Source: Straminergon stramineum
Lineage: Eukaryota; Streptophyta; Bryopsida; Hypnales; Calliergonaceae
Assembly: GCA_963920665.1 (NCBI GenBank)
Contig: OY987270.1
Location: 13,604,019 to 13,668,018 of the forward strand
DNA: 64,000 nucleotides
Direction: 5' to 3'
Numbering within the stretch: position 1 is the stretch's first letter; each line of letters opens with the position of its first letter. Under the pieces are notes generated by a model that saw only the letters and a program-made list of their open reading frames with translations, was not told the origin of the DNA and made no database searches. A program made the translations under genes and the position numbers. Positions 46,495 to 56,894 of this stretch are shown piece after piece.

Positions 46495-49400
46495 ATGGCA
46501 CCGAAGGTCCATTCGAAGTGGTTGGAGCATGGATGGTGGATAGTAGGGAATGGTGCGGAGAAGCCTTCATTATGGCTCACTGACTTCCCAATTGAAGAAG
46601 GGCGATATTGGAGTGCTCTGGGAACCTCATATGGAGTCATTGAGAGCGTCGCAGGCACTGTTGATGAAGGACTCACTGTGGCTGTTACCAATAGTGAAAT
46701 GGTCTTTGAAAAGTACAAATTGAGGAAGCGATTGATGATGGCACCAATTCCAGCAGAGCTTGTTCTTGTTCTGTCTCCTATGCATGGTTTGAAGACATTG
46801 GTGAAATTCTGAAAAACTATGTCCGATGACTTGAAGATTCGAAGAGAAGAATCTGTTAAGAAATTCAAGGACTCAACCCCTCAACAATTGTTTGAAGCAC
46901 GTAAACGGTATGTGTAGATTCGAAGCTATGAGGAGCTTCAAAGAAATGACCCTACTGCAGCCCAACAACAGCCTGCTCCTACAGAACCTGAGGATACAAA
47001 TGATTTATATCGGCTATATGCAGCTCCAGTGAAAGAAAATTGGATTCCAGTGTCTCAAAGGAACAAGAAGCGTGTTGCTGTCGAAGAAGAAGAAGGTGAC
47101 ACTCATTCAGATGAAAGGGATGTTTCTGAAAGGCAAAGAACACATCGACAACGTCTTGTTTCTGCGACAACAAGTGTTGAAGTTCAGCCTTTGAGAGAGA
47201 ATGAATGTGGAAGGCATGAAGAGGCATTATTACAAGGCAATGCACCAATTATTCCTTCATCAGTGCAGGATGAGCTTGGAGAGGAATCTATTGAACCACA
47301 ACAGAGTGGTTTTGAAGCAAATGAAGACAATGAACAACAGGGTGTTACAGGAATTGTAATTGAAAGTGACACTACAATTCCAAGAACAATCACAGAAATT
47401 GGATCAGGATCAAGAGTTCGAAGAATTGGCTCAGCAATCCAAATAAGCAGGGCAGGAGTTATGATGTCTAATACAAATGTTGGAAGGTCTAGTACCAGCA
47501 GAGGACAAGGTGCTAATAGAGGACGAGGTGCTAATAGAGGACGAAGTACTGGTAGAGGACGAGGTCGAGTTGTAGCCCGAGACCATTCTGCATTGCAAGA
47601 CATTGAAGAGGAACATCAAAGGCTTCACATAGTGGAAATGGGGTCTCAAGAAGAGCAAAGCCTTCGCACTCGTAGTGCAGTACAAAGGCATCATCAAAGA
47701 ATAATGATAGGAGGACCTCCTCCTACAGCCAATGATGGGGTTCATGTAGTGGATGATGATGATTCTGCAGAAGAAGAGCCTAAGCAAGCACGTACTAGTG
47801 TATTGTTACGAAGTGTTACAAAACCACCAGTGGTTTTTCCTACAGAGACTGAGTACAAGGCGAGATATATTTGGGGGCAGGGTACATTTTTCAATGCAAA
47901 CATTGATAGTATCCGTGATGTATTAAATGTAGAGACAAACCACAGAACGCTAATGGACTGGCGAGTGACTGAGATGTACCAACGTTTGAAGGGATTTAAA
48001 GCTGAAGGAATTAGTGCAATTACACTTCATCCAATTGCATATCATTATGAGAATGTCAATGATGAAGGACAACCAGAGAAAGTGGAGATTTCTTTTAGTC
48101 ATGAAGGTGCTGCACGTGAATTCGAGGTTGCATTTTTGACACACTACTGTGCAGATCCATCTACCCCAAGGAGTATGGTGCAGACTCAGTGGTTGGAGAA
48201 TAATATCGTATAGGAGCCAGTGGATGGGCAATATATTGTAGGTGCTTGTAAACGAGCCCAATACGATTATCAAGAGGGCAAAATCAATGAGGAGGAGTAC
48301 TTGAAGCAATTTGCAAGAAGGAAAGCAAAGTTTGTGGTCTACAACAACCCACAGTTCTACATAGAAGCATCGGTTAGAATTAATGCAAGGGAGTTTGACC
48401 GGACGTTTTTCACCACGTACTATGAAAATCTAATCAAGCTGCGTGACATTTGGAAATCTTGTGGAAGTCCTAGTGTTGCTGCACGAGTTGATGATGCATA
48501 TCGAGCGAAGGCATTGACAATGGCAGTGAGTGCATTGCACTAGAGTCAAGACTTACCACAACGTATGTCATTGGGGGAGTTGTCCAAAAAAATGATTGAC
48601 TACACAAGGCACATTTGGAATGAAGATGAAGAGGCATATCAAGCAATATTGTAGGTGTGCAAAGACTATGAGGAAGGGAAGTTGTTTTTTAGCAAGAAGT
48701 CAGAGAAGTGGAAGAAAATGGCAAGAGAGCACAATTTGGATGTCACAGTGGATGGGAATCCTAAGAGGAAGAGGATGGAGAAGACCTGGTGGAGACCTTT
48801 GAGTAGAGTCTCTCAAGAGACCTATGTACGTGTGGTGAAGCAAATGGCAGCAAAGTCAGTGGTTGATGGGAGACGACCTTCTCAACAGTACTATTTCAAT
48901 AATGCAACCTCTCCGAATCCCCCTAAAGGTACTGTAGCTTATGCAGTGGATCGTGTACAGCGAAAGGATGCAATGAGAAATCAAATTCGATTTTTGATGG
49001 TCAAGGCGAAGGATGAGAATCCATTGTCAATGGATGATTTCTTTGCAATAGATGCAAGCACGTATGGATCTGATGGAGGAAGGCAATTCACATTGATGGG
49101 GAAGACGTTAGATATTAATTCAAAGACTTTGTGGTGTTCTCCAACTATAAAGACAGTTCAATCATTGAGCAATATTGATCATTTGATTCCAGCGTTTGTT
49201 AGGCAACACTTTACCGATATCAGAGCTGGTCGCAGAGGTTATATAGGCTATAATCGGGATGTCGAGGATGTTTCCAATGCACGATGGGACTGGCAAGTTG
49301 CACTTTCAGTAGTCCATCACCAAGGAAGAGAAGAATCGGTGCATGTGAGGTGTAGAGCAGGGTTCTTTGAGGATGATTACATTGAATTGGGAAAATCGTG

Positions 49401-51099
49401 TTTATGGATTTTTGATTGCAGACGTGGTGGTTCAGAAGGGTTGGATAGAGAATGGTCAAGTGAAGATTACAACAAAGTGATGCATCAAATTCAGCATTAG
49501 ATGTCTTCAATTCTACGGTGGACCGCCATATTTCTTTTTCCACCGGGTGTGTACTTTGACGAAGCAATGCAATCGAGGATGTCTTTGCCAGAAAGTAGTC
49601 ATTCATTGAAGGGTTCATGGATATTTAAAAGACAAACTGTTTCATCATATGTGCATGATCTACGTCATGGTGAGCAATTGCAGCGAGTAGTACAAGCAGT
49701 GGGGGACATTGCCATCATTATGCAATATCCGCATAAAAGTGGGCCTATGGAGAACCTTCCTCACAGTATAGAGGAGTTAGATGTGGTATTTCAAGGCATT
49801 TGGAGTGGAGAAGTGATGCCACGAGTTGAAGACAAGCTGGAGAGGACACCAATGGAGTTGAAGAGGATGGTGCAGATGTATCTACCTAAGAATTGGAGGT
49901 TGGTGACATTGGGCATTACAATGGCTATTCCGGGGATTTTAGAGAATGGTTTTCTGGGCAATGAAATTATCATCATGGAAGGCGACACAACACGCATAAA
50001 TTTTGTATACAATACATTGCAATTGATGTATGGGGATAAAATGGTGGTGGTGAATAGTGCAAACACTTCAGCTGAACAGAGAACCTCGCCAGTGTTGAGT
50101 ATGGGAGAGCAATCGCCTAATTATGATCCTTCTGAAGCAGAAACTAGTGTACCACATGGTAGGCTTGAGAGGGTACTGCGTTCATCGAGTGATTCATCAG
50201 ATGTAGAAGAAATAGTTGAAAGGACTAAAAGAGAGAAGCGAAAGGGAAAAGAGACCACAATTGATTTTGGAGCTTCATCATCAAGTGGAAATGGTAGTGA
50301 CTCTAAGCAGACGAACTCTGATGATTTACCTAGTGGTGGCCAAAGTTTGGGATCTGTTGACACTGATGCTGAAAGTGACGCTCATGGAGACCAAGAAGAC
50401 TTGCAGAAAATGGAAGAAGACCCTGATTATGCTCCAACATTATAGAATAATAATATGGAGAATGCAGCAGCAACAGATGTTGAAGTTCATAGAGGAGAAA
50501 TTGAAGGTTTATCAGCAGCAACAACAGATGTTGAAATTCATGGAGGAGAAATGGAAGGTTTACCGGCAGCAACAACAGATGTTGAAGTTAATGTAGAAGA
50601 AAATGAAGGTTTACCGGCAGCAACAACATATGTTGAAGTTAATGTGGAAGAAAATGAAGGTTTACCGGCAACAACAGCAGATGTTGAAGTTCATGTGAGA
50701 GAGCTTGAAGGTACACCAGTAGAAACGGAATCCATATCTGCCTTGTCAGCATTCACATCTCTGGACTCTATGAGTTTGACTTTGAAGGAGGATGGATATT
50801 TCTACAATAGGGAAAATGTACGCTTTGTTAGGACAGGAAATGAAGGGCATTATGTTTTTCATCGGGATTTTTCTATTTTGGAAGAACCTACCCAATCACA
50901 GTCTTTTTCAGAGGGGGTGTCAACACCCATTGTGAACGTTCTGGTAGATAGGGCATTAGAGTATGGCTCTCCACCTTCACTCAGTCCTAGAGGTGGTCCA
51001 AGTATAGTTGAAGAAACTGAAGTAGTTGGTGGAGGGGAAGCAGAAGACTTGACACAGTCATCCGCACAAGTATTGGAAACACCAGATGACACAGTGTAG
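46495..51099 (+). pseudogene. Giant element long frame, about 1,535 codons, unknown protein
   Basis: One frame runs from ATG 46495 to TAG 51097. It is broken by a TGA (46810) and six TAGs (46915, 48211, 48541, 48652, 49498, 50443), with no frameshift. Codon composition and protein texture stay coherent across every stop, so this was one gene. From the N-terminus it has a compact domain (WLEHGWWIVGNG, then LTDFPIEEGRYWSALG). A charged linker and an RG-rich patch follow at 47490-47570 (RGQGANRGRGANRGRSTGRG). Next is a long globular region (YIWGQGTFF; TWWRPLSRVSQETYVRVVKQM; YNRDVEDVSNARWDWQVALS; WIFDCRRGG) and then an acidic disordered tail with 17-residue repeats. I recognise no family. Being inside the element and opposite the transposase, it could be an accessory DNA- or RNA-binding factor. 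Confidence 0.65.
50464..50718 (+). repeat. Five 51-bp coding repeats in the long frame
   Basis: Each unit encodes 17 residues of the form EGLPAATTDVEVNVEEN. Five units, the outer two more diverged, sit in the acidic C-terminal tail. The period of 51 keeps the frame. Confidence 0.85.
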
Positions 51100-51615
51100 T
51101 CTTCAAGTATTTAATAGTGGTGCATACATCGATAGTATGGTAGTATACGATGTGTGGAAGTATAAAAGTTCTTAGTTGATTTGCAAAATGTTTGTAGACA
51201 TTGGAGTGTTCTTTTTTGGAGTTGTGTGGATTTTAAATCTAATATGAGAAGATATGGACATTTCTTCGACTTCATTTAGATTTTCTAAATAAATTCTTCA
51301 ATGACTATAGTGTTTTTTTACTTTTCAAGTGATATTGACATAAAAAGAGTATGATATCTATAGAATTGAAATATATAGTGTGTGGTGAATAAAATGAAGA
51401 AACAACAAAAGTAATCAAAATGAATGAAGTGTAAATTTGTACTTGTTGTATTTAGAAGTGTTGAAAAGTGCATCCCTATGTAAAAATACCATGTATAATT
51501 GAAGCAAAACACAAAAGAACCTGAGAGAGTTGTTTTTGAAACAAGGGGGGGGGGTCAATTTTTGTTAAAACAATATTTTAGTGAATAGTATTCCATATGG
51601 TCATTGCACTTGGCC

Positions 51616-51642
51616 AAGTGCAAAAATGTCTAATTCGGTGTT
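51616..51642 (-). repeat. Right terminal inverted repeat of the giant element
   Basis: The complement of the left terminus with one G/A difference. Its inner end overlaps the perfect palindrome GCACTTGGCCAAGTGC and it is followed by TTTG. Confidence 0.65.
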
Positions 51643-51646
51643 TTTG

Positions 51647-54105
51647 CCCCCAAGTCTACTATGCTTACTTTTCTTTAATGTGTGAATGAGATGGACTTTG
51701 GATTCATCTTGGTTAGACTTATAGCTCAGGAGGGGGATATTGTTGTGCATTTTTAGAAAGCTAAGCAAGTCCAAATATAGGGTGTCATTTTTGTTTGGCA
51801 TTTACAAAATTAAATTTTTTAGAAATCTAATAGTTGCTTCAAAAATCACATTTTTATCAACTGTTACTTAACTACTAATGACCCAAGCAAACATTTATGG
51901 TCACTATCCCTCTTTATTGAGCTTCTTGTCCTCAAATTTTGAGTTTTTTTTTAAGAATATTTAGATGTGGAAAATAGAGTAATTGTGAATCCAATGGAGA
52001 TAGTTTCATCAAATTCCAAGTTAAACTCCGCCTTGTGGAATTTTCTTAAAGTTGAGTGATGTAATATAGTTCACAATTCATTTTGCCTATAGTTTAGCTT
52101 GGGCATGGACTAAAAAGTTGGCCAACCAATTCGGTTATTGCCCACCTTGAAAAGAGTAGATCCAAATAGCTCAAGGAAAAGACAAGTGTCCTATTCTTGA
52201 TTATTTTACAAACACTACTTTCATTTTAGTGACCATTGTACAATGCTAGCTCCACTAGGAATTGAAAAATGCTCAAAATTTTGAAGAATTTAGATAAGCA
52301 TTTTGAACTTTTTTTTCTTCTAAGCACTAAAAGATCATCAGTTTGAAATATTCTCACTAAGATATGTTCCTTCAAAATGCCTTGCACGTTTTTACTACAA
52401 ACCCAAATAAAACTTTAAACTCGAATATTTACTACATTGTGTGGTCAAACAATCTAATTTTTTTTTTGAGGTTCTCACTTTCGATGTAAACTCTAAGAAC
52501 CTACAGTTATAGTCTATTCAATCTCAAGAAAAAATGAGCAAACCAATTACTCAAGTTCTTGGTAGTTTTGGCCCATTTTGAAAATACACCCCCATGAGTT
52601 ATTAGGGATTAAAGATCTATAAAATATATGCTTTATACTCATATGATTACATATCAATACAATTATGCCATCATTTAGCCTTAGAGCTTAGCCTTTGAAA
52701 ATACATAACTATTTCATTGTGCCTCTAAAAACATCAAATCACTATAAAAAATATTACTCAACCTATTTCATTTGTTCTATAAATATTTTTTAATGTGAAA
52801 AGATACTACATTGTTTTCTTTTGTATACCAATAGTCCCATAGAACTTCATGAAACTTAACTCCTACATTAGTTTTAATACTTTACGTGTCAAAATAGATT
52901 ATTTTTGAAATTCAAAAGGTAGAAAGTGTCATTTTCTAAGTTTCAAATCTAAGATTAATTATTTTCATTATTGTAGATTTAAAAATAACTTAATCCTTTA
53001 AGGACTACATGATTCATGATCACTAAATAGTAAAATTAGGTTGCTTTAACAATTAGGTTGCTTTACTCCAAGAAAGTACTTTACAAGCCATGGAAATTAA
53101 CAAATACTTCTATCTAGATATTTCCATTTGTACACATGGAGGTTCATGAGTCCCAATTACAATAATACCTCATTCAAAAGTAGTGCATTCTTCTACGATA
53201 ACAATAAATATTTATTTAGTATCAAATGTCTAGAAATTAGTGTGTGACAACCTAATTTCACAATTTAGTATTGTTTATTTTCATTATCTTATTATTCACA
53301 TCATGTATTTTACTTTTTCTTTTGGTTATCTTATTATCTTACTCACACTATCTTATTATTGCACATTGGGGTTAGATTCATCAAGCCCTATACGAAATCA
53401 TTTTTTTGGTTTATTTTCCTTTGGTTAATTCAATATAGAATTTCTCAGAGTTCATTTCACATGATTTAGAATATTTTGTGACCTTTAACATGGTTGAGAA
53501 TTTTTTGTGACATATAGCAATATTTATAGCTTAATTGGTACTTAGGACTTTATCCATACTTGTGGTTTTATCTCTACTCAGGGCTTCAACTTTGTGGGGT
53601 TTTTTGAGGATTAAGATTATTTTCATTAATATTTTTTACACTATTCAATTAGGCTACATTATAATTTCTAAAAATTTCATTAGATGGCATATTTACTTAT
53701 ATTTTAGACTAGTTTTTAATGAATCTCATCTGAATGTAGGGTACTCACATATTTTCAGAATTCTAGAGGAGTGTGAATATACATGCTCTAAGGTAAACTT
53801 GCCTATGACAGGCAAAATGAGTGGTGTGTCCTATTGGCATTAGCAAAAAGATTCAGATTTTTTTCCATACATAGACAAATGTGTGAATTGAAAGAAGCAA
53901 TTGAAATTTTTTTTTGGACAAAGGAAGAATTTTTTATGAATTTTTGAAGTGTACAGCCCAATTGGCCGAATAGAGTTTGTAGACTATCCCAAATCAGCAA
54001 AAAATATTTTCATAATGGTCATCTTACTACCTAAAGCAGTCACAACATTTTCTAACATGGTCATGATATAATAAAGGAATAAAAAAATAACTTTATATGA
54101 CCAAT
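51647..54105. other. AT-rich spacer right of the giant element
   Basis: Nothing coding; short ORFs only. Confidence 0.5.
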
Positions 54106-54108
54106 TTA

Positions 54109-54775
54109 GGGCCACTTCACACTACAGCACAAGTTCGAGAGTCCTTCGATTTCAACCAATGAGATTGCAGAAACCCAAGAGTTCGGCCTCTTGAGCCTTC
54201 ACACAAGGAGGCACAATCCAAAGTCCGTCACCCACTTGTCTGCCTACATGGCAACCAAATGTCTACATGGCGACGGACTCTCGATTAGAGTTTATTTGTT
54301 TATTTGTGTCCCCATTGGGGTTTGAACCCTAGTCTCCACCATTACCATGGGGAGTCTTTTCATTCTATGAACCTACTTCCCTTCAATGTTTAATGCCACC
54401 TTTTTCTTCCATTTATATCCTTTATATTCCTTGTTTAATGATGAGAGCATGTGCTGTAATTATTTTTCCAAGGCCATTTTTGACTCCTTTCTCATGTTTT
54501 TTAACCTTTTGCTTGAAAAAATTGTCACATGGGTGAAAATATATTGAAAATTTCAGAAATTGGATGGATTAGAAGTCAAAAAAATGGAATAGGTTTGGAC
54601 TTTGGGCTTGGACTTTGGACTTTGGCCTTTGGAGGCTTCACACTATGGCCGGCCGAAGGCTCCAATTCCTAGTTTTTTTGGTCTATTTATTGCTCATTTC
54701 CTTGGACTCTCACCAAAGTTTGGCCACTCAATCCCACGGCCTCTCGACTTGGACGGCCATAGTGTGAAGAGGCCC
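54109..54775. mobile_element. Harbinger-like MITE, full copy (667 bp)
   Basis: Left end GGGCCACTTCACACTACAGC, right end complement GGGCCTCTTCACACTATGGC: about 17 of 20 positions match. Flanks are TTA on the left and TGA on the right, so the duplication is imperfect. The right 470 bases are an inverted near-copy of 41324-41795. It contains the internal terminus-like AGTGTGAAGCCTCC (complement) about 130 bases from the right end. Confidence 0.65.
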
Positions 54776-54980
54776 TGACACTAGAATGGTGTAAGTGCCC
54801 GATGACAGTCACTAATAACTCCATGACCATCTCCCAAGAGAAGATTATTGCCAGAAATCAGCCTAATGTAGACATGTAGTCCTAATCCCATTCATTAGAA
54901 AAAATTTGCCATGGGTTGATATAAGACTCTAATGGGTGATTTTCTAGATGACTTCATTTATTTAGGCAGTTTGCCTGTTA

Positions 54981-55760
54981 GAGCATCCCCACCCGTCTGG
55001 CATTTTGGATGACTGGTTAAAAGAGGCTGGCAAATCTGCCCCACCCGTCTGGCAAAATCGATGAACTTGTTAAAAGGCCGGCCTGAAATCCACTTGTGGC
55101 TGGCAAAATGGGTCTGTTTTACAAGCTAGAGCCTGGCTGGCAAACCGGCTGGCAAACCGAGTAAGACAAGAAATCCCGCAAGTTCCCCGACAAACAGCTT
55201 ACCGAGGTGAATTTTTTTCTAGAACTATGCTACTCCAGACAGGTAATTTCGATGTACATACATATCAGGTAATATGGATATTACCGATTGCAAAGAGCAT
55301 TGTATGAAGTATTAAACATTCTGGTTTGTCGTTTCTCCAAAGTATCAATATTATGGTTTCTCCTTGCTTCGAAGTATCAACATTTTGGTTGCTATGAAGG
55401 TGACTGTCAATATTCTCCATGTTACTAAAATTGGAGTGTAGCAAACTTGAACTGGGTGCCATATTTTGCTTCATTTGCTTAGTTTTGTGGAAATTCAAAA
55501 CTGTGCAAATCAAATCAGTATAGGATTTCATATTGAGGGTGATATTTGCAGAATCCTGTGATTCAATACATGGGATTTTTGCAACACTATGCTGCAACCG
55601 AATAAAAAATTGAATTAATTTAACCCCAAACGCCTGCACTTTCACCTCGCAGGTGGCTTCTTAACAAGTTACGGGTGGGGCGGTCCACTTTCCCGCAGCC
55701 TGCAAAATGGATACCCTTGCATTTTGCAAGCCAAAATTTGCCAGACGGGTGGTGATGCTC
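54981..55760. mobile_element. Harbinger/Tourist-type MITE (780 bp) upstream of Sec61
   Basis: Terminal inverted repeats of about 28 bp: GAGCATCCCCACCCGTCTGG at the left and the complement of GAGCATCACCACCCGTCTGG at the right. TTA is duplicated on both sides (54978-54980 and 55761-55763). CTGGCAAA motifs recur inside. It lies roughly 1.1 kb upstream of the Sec61 start codon, in or next to the promoter. Confidence 0.8.
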
Positions 55761-55763
55761 TTA

Positions 55764-56894
55764 TGGGCTGGTTTACCTTACCAGGTTCCCTGGAATCTTC
55801 GAATTCCGTGTTGAATATGCCTTCCAGTCAACTTCGGCAAGCCACGAACCTGCGTCCCACCAAAACCCTAGCCCCAAATTTCATCCACTTTTGGATGAAT
55901 ATGCAGTCATTCGAATGAACGTACAAAACGGACTTTCTCACCCTCAGTCCCTCACAGGTCCTATGACTCACATCGCTGACATGGCGCCCCGCAATTCGCT
56001 ACCACGACCGTCACCATCCCCACTACCCCTACAATCTACTCAAAAACTACATCCCCGAAACAGCCCGAAACCTAGATCTCAAGAACGGTAGATTCCAAGA
56101 GTGGAAGCCCCACTTCGCCTGGTGCTTCAACGCCGAAGCCCCTTGTGTAGCCGTCTCATTTCGCTGCTGCATCTATTTCGATCTGGCGTCCGCGTTTGCA
56201 ACTCGCGGAGCCGATGCGCAACTGAAGCGCCGGATCAGTTGTCTCTCGGTACATATTTCTGCTTCTTCTTTGGTTCGATTTGGATGTTTTCGGATGTTTT
56301 TGGATGTTTTTGGGGTGTTTTCTGGAGCCGTAGAGTCGATCTAGGGTTTTGGTTTTAGATCTGGAACTGGGATTGTGGCGAGGTTTCTGTGGGTACCTTT
56401 AGCTCCCTGTGGAAATTCGGGAGTTTCCTTGTGTCGAAGCTCTGAGCTGGAGTTCCACTTGTTCTTGCAGCGATGAGCCCAGTTGTAGATCTTGCGTTTA
56501 AGGAATTTGTTTGGGGTGGAGCGCGTTTTGTTTAGCCTTTTGTATATGTGAAGTTTGCGGCATTTGAGGGGAGAATGCCAGGTTAGTTGCGTTCATGCGG
56601 GGTATGTTTGTAGCGAAATATCTGTTTTGCTCTGTGATGGTGATGGAGAAGAATGTTTGGATAATGAGGAATATTTGTGGAGTGAAATATTGTAATGGAT
56701 GTATGTTTTCCGAACTGATTGTCGGATTTGGAGGGAAAGCTAAGTGTTTTTTTGTTGCTTTTGCAGGTTTTTGAGTTTTTGTGGTTACATCCACTAGGGC
56801 TACGGTGATATAGATGCGGTTCGGCTTCTAGGGTTTGTAGACACTTTCAGGGGGTAGGGGGGTTTGTGTAGGGTTTTTAAAAAACCGGTGACAG
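55764..56894 (+). promoter_or_regulatory. Sec61 promoter and 5' UTR, probably with a leader intron
   Basis: GC-rich leader-like sequence occupies about 56000-56250. A donor (CTCTCG|GTACATAT) at 56249 and an acceptor (TTGCTTTTGCAG) ending at 56766 would remove 518 bases of T-rich intron. About 128 bases of 5' UTR would then remain before the ATG. A 5' UTR intron is common in plant housekeeping genes. The transcription start cannot be fixed from sequence alone. Confidence 0.45.

Larger units (their letters stand above)
34662..51642. mobile_element. Candidate giant TIR DNA transposon, 16,981 bp
   Basis: Termini are AACACCGAATTAGGCATTTT... at 34662-34688 and its inverted counterpart at 51616-51642, 27 bp with a single mismatch. 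TTTG lies directly outside each end (34658-34661 and 51643-51646), a likely 4-bp duplication. Both termini continue into a small palindrome (GCACTTGGCCAAGTGC on the right, a worn version on the left). Both also have a 10-12-base G-run 87-88 bases from the tip. Inside are a transposase-like gene reading leftward and a giant unknown frame reading rightward. A CACTA element and a MITE are nested in it. The single-element interpretation is inference, but ends, flanks and gene content agree. Confidence 0.65.

Noticed and set aside
46495..51099. Idea that TAG is read as an amino acid in this genome, given six in-frame TAG codons
   Set aside because: The intact Sec61 gene ends in TAG exactly at its conserved C-terminus, and the giant-element genes also end in TAG. 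Decay of CAG is simpler.
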